Origin: an uncultured SAR116 cluster alpha proteobacterium
GTDB taxonomy: Bacteria > Pseudomonadota > Alphaproteobacteria > Puniceispirillales > Puniceispirillaceae
Assembly: GCA_902518965.1 (NCBI GenBank)
Contig: CABYIQ010000009.1
Location: 1-54,622, forward strand
Reading direction: 5' to 3'
DNA: 54,622 nucleotides
In this document: piece after piece, positions 44,003 through 53,493 of the stretch
How the letters are laid out: each line of letters starts with the position of its first letter
Position numbering within the stretch: position 1 is the first letter of the stretch
Program-made: the position numbers and the translations under genes
The notes under the pieces: generated by a model
What the model was told of the DNA's origin: nothing
The model's input: only the letters and a program-made list of their open reading frames with translations
Databases searched by the model: none

Positions 44003-44695
44003 ATGCTCAGCCTGCCCGTAATGGATAGATTAAAAATGGCAAAGGCCACTGCGGCTATGCTGCTGGAAATAGAAGCTGTACATGTGAATGCACGTGACCC
44101 ATTCATTCTAACGTCCGGTGCGGCCAGCCCGGTTTACATTGACTGCCGTAAGTTGATTTCTTTTGTGCGTATCCGTTCAGCATTAATGGGATTTGCTGCC
44201 TCCGTGCTGTCTGAGGATGCTGGATTTGAGGCCTTTGACAGCGTTGCCGGTGGCGAGACAGCAGGCATTCCTTTCGCAGCGTTTCTGGCAGAGCGTTTGG
44301 CCCTGCCCATGCAATATGTCCGCAAAAAACCAAAAGGGTTTGGTCGCAATGCGCAAATCGAGGGAGATTTGCCAGAGGGTTCTCATGTATTGCTAGTGGA
44401 GGATTTGGCAACAGATGGCGGTAGCAAGCTATTGTTTGCCGATGCCCTGCGTGAGGCGGGGGCGATATGTAATCATGCGTTTGTAGTTTTCTATTATGAT
44501 ATTTTTGATCATGCCAGAGACCAGCTAAAAGACGCTGGCCTCACCCTTCACTATCTGTCAACATGGTGGGATGTTCTGGATGAAATTAAACAGAGTGATA
44601 AGTTTGACAGCTTCACCGCAGAGACGGTTGAAACTTTTTTAAGTGATCCGAAAGGATGGTCTTCAGCAAATGGTGGCAAGACCGCCAATGATTGA
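44003..44695 (+). CDS. pyrE: Orotate phosphoribosyltransferase
   Basis: A 230-residue enzyme that joins orotate to PRPP to make OMP. The PRPP motif is [14 protein letters not shown] near residues 130-143, the [17 protein letters not shown] orotate-contact segment lies near 33-49, and the [12 protein letters not shown] catalytic-loop Lys region lies near 101-112. The ATG at 44003 is chosen because AAGGGAG lies 6-8 bases upstream; a GTG at 43994 is in frame but too close to that site. The C-terminal ~30 residues are longer than in E. coli PyrE. Confidence 0.94.
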   Translation: MLSLPVMDRLKMAKATAAMLLEIEAVHVNARDPFILTSGAASPVYIDCRKLISFVRIRSALMGFAASVLSEDAGFEAFDSVAGGETAGIPFAAFLAERLALPMQYVRKKPKGFGRNAQIEGDLPEGSHVLLVEDLATDGGSKLLFADALREAGAICNHAFVVFYYDIFDHARDQLKDAGLTLHYLSTWWDVLDEIKQSDKFDSFTAETVETFLSDPKGWSSANGGKTAND

Positions 44696-44734
44696 GCATC
44701 TGTCCTTTCAGAAACTCCAGAAACAGGACTGCAG

Positions 44735-45607
44735 ATGAGCATATTCAATCTTGGCTCAATTAATATTGATTACATTTATACGCTGCCGCGCCTGTTAGCG
44801 GCAGGAGAAACGCTGGCTTCAACATCTTTTTCAGCAGCTCTGGGGGGCAAGGGGGCAAACCAGTCTATTGCCCTGGCCCGAGCCGGGGCAGATGTGCGCC
44901 ATGCCGGACAACTCCATGAAGCTGATACAGCATGGCTAGGTGGCCTGCGGGAAGCTGGTGTGGACTGCAGCCATATTCTAGCCGCAGATATATCCTCCGG
45001 CCATGCGGTTGTTGCTGTTGATGAGCAGACAGCAGAAAACCAGATCATCTTAAGCCCAGGCAGCAATCAGGCGCTACCATCGGAATTGATTGCTCCATTT
45101 CTGGCTTCAGCCCAGCCAGGTGACTGGGCACTTGCACAGAATGAGGTAAATCTGACAGAGGCTTTTTTGCGAGCGGCAAAGCAAAAAAACCTTCATATTT
45201 GTTATAGTGCAGCTCCTTTTGTAGCGGATATAACAGCTGGCCTTTTGCCTATTGTTGATCTGCTGATTGTCAATCATCTTGAAGCTGATGCATTGACAAG
45301 CTTTACAGGCAAACCGATTGACCGGCATGGAATCCGCCATGTCATTATTACCCAAGGTGCAAAAGGGGCCAGTTACAGGGGCAGTGCGGCGGCGGCATTT
45401 GATCTGCCAGCGGTTCCGGCAAAAGCTGTTGACACAACCGGGGCAGGGGATACCTATCTGGGGTATGTTCTGGCGTTCCTGGATGAAGGTCAGACAATTG
45501 AACAGGCTATGCAGATAGCAGCAACGGCCTCTGCCCTTCAGGTCACAAGACAGGGCGCCAGTGCGGCAATACCAACACGTGCTGAAGTGGAAGCATTTCA
45601 AAAGTGA
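44735..45607 (+). CDS. rbsK: PfkB-family sugar kinase, ribokinase-like
   Basis: A 290-residue PfkB kinase. The N-terminus NLGSINIDYIY and LGGKGANQSIALARAGA near 33-49 give the first PfkB signature, and DTTGAGDTYLGYVLAFL near 230-246 the second, with the catalytic Asp. GKGANQ is characteristic of ribokinase, which phosphorylates ribose to ribose 5-phosphate. It overlaps the nucleoside hydrolase gene by 4 bp (GTGA), so ribose released from nucleosides would be trapped at once. Other nucleoside or sugar kinases of this family are less likely given that partner. Confidence 0.88.
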   Translation: MSIFNLGSINIDYIYTLPRLLAAGETLASTSFSAALGGKGANQSIALARAGADVRHAGQLHEADTAWLGGLREAGVDCSHILAADISSGHAVVAVDEQTAENQIILSPGSNQALPSELIAPFLASAQPGDWALAQNEVNLTEAFLRAAKQKNLHICYSAAPFVADITAGLLPIVDLLIVNHLEADALTSFTGKPIDRHGIRHVIITQGAKGASYRGSAAAAFDLPAVPAKAVDTTGAGDTYLGYVLAFLDEGQTIEQAMQIAATASALQVTRQGASAAIPTRAEVEAFQK

Positions 45608-46581
45608 AAAACAAACAGATGCAGCAGAAACTGATTATAGATACAGACCCTGGCATTGATGATGCCATGGCCATCCATTATGCGTTTGCGCATCCCGACC
45701 TTGAAGTTCTAGGCCTGACAACCATCTTCGGCAATGTGTTTGTCCCGCAGGCTACACGGAATGCGCTGCTGTTGTCTGAACAGGCTCATTACTGCGTCGA
45801 TGTGGCGGAAGGGGCAGCCCAGCCACTGGTGCAGTCTTTGAACCCGCCATCGCATCATGTGCATGGCGCGGAGGGGTTTGGTAATGTTCCGGTCAAGCAG
45901 CCCTATGGCATGCAGCTTGAGATTAGCGCAGCTGATTATATTGTGAAGAAATGTCGGCAACATAGTGGTGAGGTAATACTGTGTCCTGTCGGCCCCCTTA
46001 CCAATATTGCTGCTGCCCTCAAGGCTGATCCTGAACTTGTCAATCATGTTCAGAAGGTTGTGATTATGGGTGGCGCGGTCTGGTCCCCTGGCAATGTTTC
46101 TGCCTATGCAGAAGCTAATATTTGGAATGACCCACATGCAGCAGATGAAGTATTTGCAGCTGATTGGGACATTGATCTTATTGGTTTGGACGTAACACAG
46201 AAAATTTCATGTGATGATGCTGATTTTGCCTACCTCCGGAAGGCTGCTCCAGACATCGGCGGATTCCTGCATGAGATTTCTGCATTTTATATCAAATATT
46301 ATCATTCCATCTTCCAGAAGCATGTCTGTCTTATGCATGACCCCTCTGCACTGGTGGCGATTACGGATGAACTGTTATTTGGGTTCAAGGAAACGCCGTT
46401 GTCTGTTGTGTGTGATGGCGAGGCCGTTGGCCAGACCATGCCAGATGAGCGTTCGTCCCGGCGGCCTGTGCGGGTTGCAGTATCTGCCGATGTGCAGAGA
46501 GTAAAGAGCTGTTTTCTGGACATTTGCGCAACAGCTGACAAAATGAAGAGAAATCGTATGGCCAGTCATGCTGGGTCATAG
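45604..46581 (+). CDS. Inosine-uridine nucleoside N-ribohydrolase
   Basis: A 325-residue nucleoside hydrolase that splits nucleosides into base and ribose. The calcium-binding DTDPGIDDAMAIH is near residues 14-26, IMGGAVWSPGNVS near 155-167 and EANIWNDPHAADEVF near 171-185 form the active site, and the catalytic His is in CLMHDPSALVA near 243. The GTG at 45604 overlaps the ribokinase stop, which supports coupling; an ATG at 45619 is an alternative. IunH-type enzymes vary in base preference, so purine versus pyrimidine specificity cannot be fixed. Confidence 0.92.
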   Translation: MKNKQMQQKLIIDTDPGIDDAMAIHYAFAHPDLEVLGLTTIFGNVFVPQATRNALLLSEQAHYCVDVAEGAAQPLVQSLNPPSHHVHGAEGFGNVPVKQPYGMQLEISAADYIVKKCRQHSGEVILCPVGPLTNIAAALKADPELVNHVQKVVIMGGAVWSPGNVSAYAEANIWNDPHAADEVFAADWDIDLIGLDVTQKISCDDADFAYLRKAAPDIGGFLHEISAFYIKYYHSIFQKHVCLMHDPSALVAITDELLFGFKETPLSVVCDGEAVGQTMPDERSSRRPVRVAVSADVQRVKSCFLDICATADKMKRNRMASHAGS

Positions 46582-46611
46582 TCCCATAAGTTAGAAAGAG
46601 GGAACACAGCT

Positions 46612-47448
46612 ATGAAGATTGAAACAGTTGATTACACCGCTTCTGATGCCGGTGACAGACTTGCGCGATCTTTACGAGAAACCGGCTTTGCTGTTTTGGC
46701 CAATCACCCGATTCGGGCAGACCGCATTGACGAGGCTTATGCGTTGTGGGGTGGGTTTTTTGCCAGCGACAGTAAATTAAATTATTTGCGCGACTATGAA
46801 AAGCAGGATGGATATTTTCCGTTTAAGTCCGAACATGCCAAAGACGCACAGAAAAAAGACTTAAAAGAGTTTTATCATGTTTATCCATGGGGGCGCGTGC
46901 CTGAAGATCTGGAAGCGTTTACGCGCCAGCTTTACGCTGACCTAACTGCAATTGGCATTGAGCTGCTGTCCTGGCTTGACCAGCTAATGCCAGACGAAAT
47001 CAGCGCCAGTTTGAGTATGCCTCTGCAGGAGATGATGCAAGCCAGCCAGCAGAGTTTGCTCCGGATTCTGCACTATCCGCCTGTCAGTGCTGAAGAGGAT
47101 GCAGCTGCGATTCGTGCCGCTGCACATGAGGATATTAACCTGATTACATTGCTGCTTGCCGGATCACAGCCTGGTTTGCAGGCGCGTGACAAACAGGGCC
47201 AGTGGCATGATGTACCATGTGATCCGGGAATGATTACAATAAATAACGGGGATATGTTGTCACTAGCAACGAACGGTTATTTCCCATCAACTACACATAG
47301 GGTAATTAATCCTGATGATAAATTGAATCTTTCACGTTATTCTATGCCTATGTTTTTGCATCCACATCCAGATGTGAAGCTTAGGCAAGATTTTACAGCA
47401 GAAACGTTTCTGCAGGAGCGGCTCAAAGAAATTGGGCTTAAATCGTAA
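46612..47448 (+). CDS. 2-oxoglutarate/Fe(II)-dependent oxygenase, isopenicillin N synthase-like
   Basis: A 278-residue non-haem iron oxygenase. The facial triad is His172 and Asp174 in AHEDIN and His229 in TTHRVIN, and the 2-oxoglutarate-binding R-x-S is Arg242/Ser244 in SRYSMPMF. The double-stranded beta helix spans about residues 145-250 and the N-terminal ~100 residues match the DIOX_N type. It sits between the nucleoside hydrolase and the nucleoside-type transporter genes, with 15-30 bp gaps, so it is likely co-transcribed. Its substrate is unknown. A modified nucleoside or base that the importer brings in is possible; by position only. Confidence 0.86.
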   Translation: MKIETVDYTASDAGDRLARSLRETGFAVLANHPIRADRIDEAYALWGGFFASDSKLNYLRDYEKQDGYFPFKSEHAKDAQKKDLKEFYHVYPWGRVPEDLEAFTRQLYADLTAIGIELLSWLDQLMPDEISASLSMPLQEMMQASQQSLLRILHYPPVSAEEDAAAIRAAAHEDINLITLLLAGSQPGLQARDKQGQWHDVPCDPGMITINNGDMLSLATNGYFPSTTHRVINPDDKLNLSRYSMPMFLHPHPDVKLRQDFTAETFLQERLKEIGLKS

Positions 47449-47462
47449 AGGGAGAACCAGAC

Positions 47463-48494
47463 ATGAAAATTTTGACTACAGCAGTGGTTGCTGGCCTTGT
47501 GGCGTTGTCAGTGATGTTCACAGGTCCACAACTGATGACGACATCGACAGCAGCAGCTGCAGATTTTAAACCGGCTGTCATTTATGACATGGGTGGTAAG
47601 TTTGACAAATCCTTCAATGAGGGCGTGTGGAACGGGGTAGAGAAATTTACCAAAGAAACAGGTGTTGAGGTGATGGAATTCGAAGTCACCAACGAAACCC
47701 AGCGGGAACAGGCAATGCGACGTATGGCCGAGCGTGGGGCAACCATTGTCTTAGGCGTGGGCTTTGCTCAAGCTGATGCGATCTCGAAGGTTGCAGCTGA
47801 TTATCCAGATAAGCAGTTCTCTATCATTGATGTGGGGTGGCTGGATGCACCGAACCTGCGCCAATATGTGTTTAAAGAACATGAAGGCAGCTATCTAGTT
47901 GGTGTTGCTGCAGCTTTGGCTAGTAAGACGGATAAAGTAGGGTTTGTTGGCGGTATGGATATTCCGCTTATCCGCAAATTCGCCTGTGGTTATGTTGGTG
48001 GTGTAAAATCTGTGAACGGATCTGCAGCAGTGTATCAGAATATGACCGGGACCACGCCATCAGCATGGAATGACCCTTCTAAGGGTGCAGAGCTGACAAG
48101 AAGCCAAATTGATCGTGGCGCAGATGTTGTTTACCATGCTGCTGGTGGAACTGGCGTTGGCGTTATTCAGGCTGCTGCTGATGCTGGAAAGTTGGCAATT
48201 GGTGTTGATTCAAACCAGAATGGCATGGCCCCAGGCTCAGTTTTGACCTCCATGCTCAAGCGAGTGGATGTGGCAGCTTACGAGACCTTTAAAGACGCAA
48301 TGAGCGGTTCTTTTTCTTCAGGTGTCAAAGTTCTTGGTGTCGCTGAAGGGGGTGTCGATTGGGCACTTGACGAAAATAACGCATCCCTGGTCACAGCCAG
48401 CATTAAATCAGCCGTTGAAAAAGCTCGGGGCGATATTCTGTCAGGTAAAGTTGTTGTTCATGATTTTATGAGCGATTCAAACTGTCCATACTAA
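47463..48494 (+). CDS. BMP-family ABC transporter substrate-binding protein (nucleoside type)
   Basis: A 343-residue periplasmic binding protein of the BMP/PnrA family, which typically binds purine or other nucleosides. The signal peptide covers about residues 1-34 (KILTTAVVAGLVALSVMF, then Ala-rich AAAAD). The mature N-terminus VIYDMGGKFDKSFNEG and later KVGFVGGMDIPLIRKFACGY, IGVDSNQNGMAPGSVLTSML are the ligand-pocket segments of the family. AAGGGAGAA lies before the ATG. It heads a transporter set with a double ATPase, two permeases and cytidine deaminase, which strengthens the nucleoside assignment. Confidence 0.92.
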   Translation: MKILTTAVVAGLVALSVMFTGPQLMTTSTAAAADFKPAVIYDMGGKFDKSFNEGVWNGVEKFTKETGVEVMEFEVTNETQREQAMRRMAERGATIVLGVGFAQADAISKVAADYPDKQFSIIDVGWLDAPNLRQYVFKEHEGSYLVGVAAALASKTDKVGFVGGMDIPLIRKFACGYVGGVKSVNGSAAVYQNMTGTTPSAWNDPSKGAELTRSQIDRGADVVYHAAGGTGVGVIQAAADAGKLAIGVDSNQNGMAPGSVLTSMLKRVDVAAYETFKDAMSGSFSSGVKVLGVAEGGVDWALDENNASLVTASIKSAVEKARGDILSGKVVVHDFMSDSNCPY

Positions 48495-48527
48495 ATCAGG
48501 CTGATTTGACTAGCCGGAAATCATAGG

Positions 48528-50117
48528 ATGGCTGACAAAACAATTTCAGAAGCAAGAGGCGATGATTCATCGCCTCTTGCTATTTCTTTGGATAATATAA
48601 ATAAAACCTTTGGTTCTGTGCAGGCGAATAAGGATGTTTGCCTATCTGTTGTGCCGGGAACCATTCACGGCATTGTCGGCGAGAATGGCGCAGGTAAATC
48701 AACGCTTGTGTCTATCTTGTATGGGTTCTACAGCGCTGATTCTGGCACTGTAGCCATATCTGGTGAGCCAGTCAGGCTGCGCAGTTCTGCTGATGCGATA
48801 GCAGCGGGGATCGGGATGGTGCATCAACATTTCATGCTGGTGCCGAATTTCACTGTATTAGAGAATATTATTCTGGGGCATGAGGGTGGTTCTGATTTGA
48901 AAGCTGGTGGGCGGCAGGCAGAAGCTTCTTTGAAGGGCATAACTGAGCGTTATGGGTTAAGCGTAGACCTTCAGGCAGCTGTGCAGGACTTGCCTGTCGG
49001 CCTACAGCAACGCGTTGAAATTCTGAAAGCCTTGTATCGTGGGGCACGGATATTAATTCTTGATGAGCCAACAGGTGTGCTGACACCTCAGGAAACAGAG
49101 CAGCTTTTTGATATTTTACGCACCCTTAAAGCGCAAGGGGTGACGATTTTGCTGATCACGCATAAGCTGAAGGAAATCATGGCAGTGACGGATTTTGTGT
49201 CTGTCATGCGGTCTGGTGAGATGGTGGATCATCTGCAGACAGCACAGACAAACCCCCAGCAACTTGCGCAAATGATGGTTGGCCGGCCAGTATTGCTGGA
49301 TGTGGGGTATCAAGCAGCGCAGGCTGGTCAGGCTATGTTAAATGCAGAGCATCTGACGGTAACTGAAACATCTGGCGTCACCAGCCTGTCTGATATCAGT
49401 TTTTCAGTCCATCAGGGTGAAATACTGGGTATCGCTGGGGTTTCTGGGAATGGACAGTCTGAATTGCTTGAGGTGCTGGCAGGGATCCGGAAGATAACGT
49501 CCGGAACGGTTCAGATTGGTAATAGAAAAATTACTGCGGAACAGCCGGCATCTCCTTCAGAAGTCAAACGTCTTGGATTGGCCCATGTGCCTGAAGATAG
49601 ACATGCTATGGGCTTGATTCTACCTTTTACAGCAGCTGAATCGGCTGTGCTGGGATATGAATATGCTGATTTGATGGGAGGACGGTCGCCTATTTTGTCA
49701 CCAGCTGTAATGGCGGCACATTGTAAGACCCTGATGACTTCTTATGATGTTAGGCCTGCAGAACCCACCTTAAAGAGCAATCTGTTTTCGGGAGGCAATC
49801 AGCAAAAGATTGTACTAGCTCGCGAGTTGTCTTCTCAGCCAGCTATTCTGCTTGTTGGCCAGCCGACCAGAGGTGTGGATATTGGCGCGATTGAGTTTAT
49901 CCATAAACAGTTACTGGCGATGCGTGATAAGGGCTGTGCTGTGATTTTGGTTTCTGTTGAACTGGATGAAATCATGAGCCTGTCAGATCGGGTCATGGTG
50001 ATGAATGAAGGGAAGAGCATGGGTATTGTCCGCAAGGCAGATACAGATATTCAGGAAATTGGTCTGATGATGGCCGGTGTAACCGCCGCGCCGCCTCGTC
50101 AACAGAAAGCCAAATAG
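48528..50117 (+). CDS. Nucleoside-type ABC transporter, double ATP-binding protein
   Basis: A 529-residue ATPase with two nucleotide-binding halves. The first has Walker A GENGAGKST near 51-59, an atypical signature LPVGLQQR near 154 and Walker B ILILDEPTGVLTPQE near 177. The second has a degenerate Walker A GVSGNGQSE near 305, FSGGNQQKIVLARE near 425 and Walker B ILLVGQPTRGVD near 446, where Gln replaces the catalytic Glu. That asymmetry is usual for the RbsA/NupA-like group. It lies between the binding protein and the permeases with very short gaps. Confidence 0.93.
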   Translation: MADKTISEARGDDSSPLAISLDNINKTFGSVQANKDVCLSVVPGTIHGIVGENGAGKSTLVSILYGFYSADSGTVAISGEPVRLRSSADAIAAGIGMVHQHFMLVPNFTVLENIILGHEGGSDLKAGGRQAEASLKGITERYGLSVDLQAAVQDLPVGLQQRVEILKALYRGARILILDEPTGVLTPQETEQLFDILRTLKAQGVTILLITHKLKEIMAVTDFVSVMRSGEMVDHLQTAQTNPQQLAQMMVGRPVLLDVGYQAAQAGQAMLNAEHLTVTETSGVTSLSDISFSVHQGEILGIAGVSGNGQSELLEVLAGIRKITSGTVQIGNRKITAEQPASPSEVKRLGLAHVPEDRHAMGLILPFTAAESAVLGYEYADLMGGRSPILSPAVMAAHCKTLMTSYDVRPAEPTLKSNLFSGGNQQKIVLARELSSQPAILLVGQPTRGVDIGAIEFIHKQLLAMRDKGCAVILVSVELDEIMSLSDRVMVMNEGKSMGIVRKADTDIQEIGLMMAGVTAAPPRQQKAK

Positions 50118-50120
50118 TTT

Positions 50121-51230
50121 ATGAACGCTTCGTCGCTTCCTCGCTGGATTGATATTGGTTTGCTGCCCGTGCTGAATCTCATGGCGGCCCTGACTGTAGC
50201 AGGTGTCATCATTGCCATCATCGGCGAGAACCCATTTGTGGCGATGGGGGTCATGATCAAGGGCGCCTTTGTATATGACGGCGCGCTGGGCTACACGCTG
50301 TTCTACACCACCAATTTTATCTTTACAGGTCTTGCTGTGGCTGTCGCATTTCATGCAATGCTGTTTAATATCGGCGGTGAAGGGCAGGCGATGATTGGCG
50401 GGCTAGGTGTAGGTCTTGTTGTGTTGTTTCTGGATTCAGTATTGCCGCCTCTGCTGGTCGTGATTTTGGCTGTTCCCGCTGCGGCAGCCTTCGGGGCTGT
50501 CTGGGGAGTGATCCCAGGCTGGCTTCAGGCCAGACGCGGCAGTCATATCGTGATCACGACGATTATGTTTAACTTCATTGCCTCATCTATCATGGTCTGG
50601 CTTCTAGCAGGCATGTTGATGGCCCCTGGCCAGATGTCACCGGAAACAAGAAGCTTTGCAGACGGCATTAATCTGCCCTTGGTTTATGAAGTACTGCAGA
50701 TGGTTGGATTTTCAGTATCGCGCTCACCTTTAAATCTGTCTTTTGTGATTGCGCTACTAGCCTGTTTTGGGGTCTGGTATCTGATCTGGCGGACTAAGCT
50801 GGGCTATATTATCAGGGCAACAGGCCACAGCGAGCGGGCAACCATATATGCAGGCCATGATCCGGCCAAGATTATCATGATCGCAATGGCTATCTCTGGC
50901 GCGCTTGCTGGCATGATGTCGCTGAACGAAATTCTGGGCGTGCAGCAACGTGTAATTTTGAATTTCACATCAGGATATGGGTTTACGGGCATTGCGGTAG
51001 CATTGATGGGCCGTAATCATCCCATTGGGATTGTGCTGGCCAGCCTGCTGTTTGGGGCTTTATATCAGGGTGGGGCAGAACTTGACTTTGAATTCCAGAC
51101 CATAACGCGTGAAATGGTCCTGATGATCCAGGGCCTCATCATTCTGTTTTCAGGGGCGCTTGCTTATCTGTTCATGCCTGCCGTTATCAGGGTCTACAGC
51201 AGTCTGCGCAAACCAACAGGGAGCGGGTAA
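50121..51230 (+). CDS. Nucleoside-type ABC transporter, permease 1
   Basis: A 369-residue permease of the BPD_transp_2 family with about nine to ten hydrophobic segments. The segment FNIGGEGQAMIGGLGVGL near 79-96 and FNFIASSIMVWLLAGML near 151-167 are typical of the first permease in BMP-linked transporters. It starts 3 bp after the ATPase stop and its stop overlaps the next start by 1 bp, so it is tightly coupled. It works as a heterodimer with the second permease in the inner membrane. Confidence 0.92.
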   Translation: MNASSLPRWIDIGLLPVLNLMAALTVAGVIIAIIGENPFVAMGVMIKGAFVYDGALGYTLFYTTNFIFTGLAVAVAFHAMLFNIGGEGQAMIGGLGVGLVVLFLDSVLPPLLVVILAVPAAAAFGAVWGVIPGWLQARRGSHIVITTIMFNFIASSIMVWLLAGMLMAPGQMSPETRSFADGINLPLVYEVLQMVGFSVSRSPLNLSFVIALLACFGVWYLIWRTKLGYIIRATGHSERATIYAGHDPAKIIMIAMAISGALAGMMSLNEILGVQQRVILNFTSGYGFTGIAVALMGRNHPIGIVLASLLFGALYQGGAELDFEFQTITREMVLMIQGLIILFSGALAYLFMPAVIRVYSSLRKPTGSG

Positions 51231-52204
51231 TGGCTGACCTCTGGCTACAATTTGCGTTGACTATCGATGCAACTCTGCGGGTTGCCACACCGCTTATTTT
51301 GTGTGCGATGGCCGGCCTGTTTTCAGAACGCTCAGGTATCATAGATATTTCTCTTGAAGGCAAGATGCTGATGTCGGCTTTTGCAGCCGCCAGTATGGCT
51401 GCTCTGACGGGCTCGCCTCTGCTTGGTCTAGCTGGAGGCATTCTTGTCTCTGTTATGCTGAGTCTAATTCATGGCTTTGCTTGTATCACTCATAAGGGCA
51501 ACCAGGTTATTTCCGGGCTGGCCATTAATATTCTGGCATCAGGTCTCACAGTGACATTGGGCATAGCCTTATTTGCGCAGGGTGGGCAGACACCGTTTCT
51601 GAATAAATCTGAGCGCTTCACAGATATTGTACTGCCTTTTGCCGAACAAGCTGAGCATGTTCCCGTGCTGGGAACGATTTATAAGGAGATCATTTCTGGT
51701 CATAATCTTCTTGTTTGGGTCGCTTTGTTCTCCGTGATTGTCACAGGTTATGTGGTGTTCAGAACCACATTTGGCCTGCGTCTACGGGCGGTTGGTGAAA
51801 AACCGGAAGCTGTTGATAGTGCAGGGGTCAGCGTATCTGGACTGCGGTTTCAGGCTGTGATTATTGCAGGTGTTTTATGCGGGATTGCTGGCACCTATCT
51901 GTCAACGGCGCATGGTGCAGGCTTTATCCGTGAGATGGCTGCAGGCAAAGGCTATATCGCGCTGGCGGCGCTGATTTTTGGAAAATGGCGCCCTGTGCCT
52001 GCTTTACTGGCTTGTCTTATGTTTGGTTTTATGGATGCACTGGCGGCCAGACTGCAGGGTGTGGAAATACCTGTGATTGGTCATATATCAACAGACTTGA
52101 TTCTTGTTTTGCCTTATCTTTTGACGGTGATTTTGTTGGCAGGTTTTATTGGCAAAGCCTCACCACCACGAGCAATCGGGGTGCCTTATATCAAAGAAAG
52201 ATAA
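51230..52204 (+). CDS. Nucleoside-type ABC transporter, permease 2
   Basis: A 324-residue BPD_transp_2 permease. The N-terminal ATPLILCAMAGLFSERSGII then DISLEGKMLMSAF, and RLRAVGEKPEAVDSAGVSV near 182-200 match the second permease of BMP-linked nucleoside importers. The ATG shares its first base with the previous stop (TAATG). The cytidine deaminase gene starts 3 bp after its stop, linking import directly to pyrimidine nucleoside salvage. Confidence 0.92.
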   Translation: MADLWLQFALTIDATLRVATPLILCAMAGLFSERSGIIDISLEGKMLMSAFAAASMAALTGSPLLGLAGGILVSVMLSLIHGFACITHKGNQVISGLAINILASGLTVTLGIALFAQGGQTPFLNKSERFTDIVLPFAEQAEHVPVLGTIYKEIISGHNLLVWVALFSVIVTGYVVFRTTFGLRLRAVGEKPEAVDSAGVSVSGLRFQAVIIAGVLCGIAGTYLSTAHGAGFIREMAAGKGYIALAALIFGKWRPVPALLACLMFGFMDALAARLQGVEIPVIGHISTDLILVLPYLLTVILLAGFIGKASPPRAIGVPYIKER

Positions 52205-52207
52205 TTT

Positions 52208-52612
52208 ATGTGTGACAAATTGATAAAAGCAGCAATCGCTGCGATGGAAAAGGCCTATGCCCCATATAGCGGTTTTGCTGTCGGGGCCGCGATATTGGAT
52301 GAAAAGGGAAATATCCACAGTGGCGCAAATATTGAAAATGCTGCTTATCCGCAAGGCTGCTGTGCTGAGGCCAGTGCCATTTCGGTTCTGATTATGGCGG
52401 GCGGACGTCAGATCCGGAAAATCGCTGTAGCAGGCAGAGGTGAGTTGTTATGCACACCCTGTGGGGGCTGTCGTCAGAAAATTCGTGAATTTGGAGCAGC
52501 AGATACACAAATTGTGATTTGTGATGAGGCAGGCCCGCGCCAGACTTTTACGCTTGATGCACTTTTGCCCTATAGTTTTGGGCCAGATAATTTGGATAAC
52601 TTATCTGAATAG
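52208..52612 (+). CDS. cdd: Cytidine deaminase
   Basis: A 134-residue homotetramer-type cytidine deaminase, converting (deoxy)cytidine to (deoxy)uridine. Catalytic and zinc residues are in GANIENAAYPQGCCAEASAI near 39-58 (Cys-Ala-Glu) and CTPCGGCRQ near 83-91. Length is that of the small bacterial form. It is the last gene of the importer operon. It converges with upp 50 bp away. Confidence 0.95.
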   Translation: MCDKLIKAAIAAMEKAYAPYSGFAVGAAILDEKGNIHSGANIENAAYPQGCCAEASAISVLIMAGGRQIRKIAVAGRGELLCTPCGGCRQKIREFGAADTQIVICDEAGPRQTFTLDALLPYSFGPDNLDNLSE

Positions 52613-52657
52613 ATCCCCTTTTCATTATTTTTGCTAAAAACCAGCAGGCCGGCAGCA

Positions 52658-52671
52658 ACGGTCTAAACCGT
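52658..52671. terminator. Small hairpin between cdd and upp
   Basis: ACGGT-CTAA-ACCGT forms a 5-bp stem over the upp stop codon, in a 50-bp convergent gap. The plus side is followed by ATTATAAAT, and no clear T-run is present on either side. A possible weak bidirectional terminator. Confidence 0.3.
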
Positions 52672-53313
52672 ATTATAAATCCTGTCACCCGCGTCACCGA
52701 GGCCAGGTAGAATATAGCAGTTTTTGTCTAGCTGTCGGTCAAGGGCGGCAGTGATTATTGGTATGTCTGGATGCGCATGCTGAAAGGCGGAGACGCCTTC
52801 AGGGGCTGCGATCAGACAGACAAAGACAAGGCCGTTACAGCCTTTTTTCTTCATACGATCAGCAGCCATGATGGCAGAGCCGCCGGTTGCCAGCATCGGG
52901 TCAGCCATGATAACCTGCCGCTGTTCGATGTCCGCTGGCAGTTTTTCATAGTAGTAGACAGGCCTGTGCGTTTTCGGGTCACGCTGCACACCCAAATGAC
53001 CAATGGCTGCTTCTGGCAGGATTGCTGACAGCGCGTCAACCAACCCGTTCCCTGCACGTAGAATGGATAAAAGGCAAGGAACAGGGCTTTGCAGATATTG
53101 CCCGGTTGTCGTTTCAAGCGGTGTGTGTACATCACGCGCATCGCAGCGTAGATGCGCAAACGCATGAAAGCTCATCAGCCCGGCGATTTCATGTAACGTC
53201 CGCCGAAATTGCTGTGGCGGTGTGCGTTGGTCACGTAACGTTGTCATTTTCATTCCAACTAAAGGATGGTCTAGAAGAGTGAACATCTGCGCTGATTCCG
53301 CTGGCTGAGACAT
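52663..53313 (-). CDS. upp: Uracil phosphoribosyltransferase
   Basis: A 216-residue enzyme that makes UMP from uracil and PRPP, the step after nucleoside hydrolysis. Motifs are MKMTTLRDQRTPPQQFRRTL near 21-40, SILRAGNGLVDAL near 83-95, the PRPP-binding VIMADPMLATGGSAIMAADR near 134-153 and ALDRQLDKNCYILPGLGDAGDR near 190-211. Full length. It is on the opposite strand from the rest of the salvage locus, divergent from tdk. Confidence 0.96.
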   Translation of the reverse strand: MSQPAESAQMFTLLDHPLVGMKMTTLRDQRTPPQQFRRTLHEIAGLMSFHAFAHLRCDARDVHTPLETTTGQYLQSPVPCLLSILRAGNGLVDALSAILPEAAIGHLGVQRDPKTHRPVYYYEKLPADIEQRQVIMADPMLATGGSAIMAADRMKKKGCNGLVFVCLIAAPEGVSAFQHAHPDIPIITAALDRQLDKNCYILPGLGDAGDRIYNTV

Positions 53314-53493
53314 GATTATTTACCCACTCTGCTTTATGAGCTGTTGAAGGTGAAACGATAAAGTGTTTTGAAACTGATTTCAATTCTGTCTTTGCCCAAG
53401 AAGCAGAACCTGTTTTAACTGGACTTTTTTGGCTAGTTGATTTAGCCAAAGCCAGACTGTCTGTATTAAAATTTGAACATTGAGACGATTATC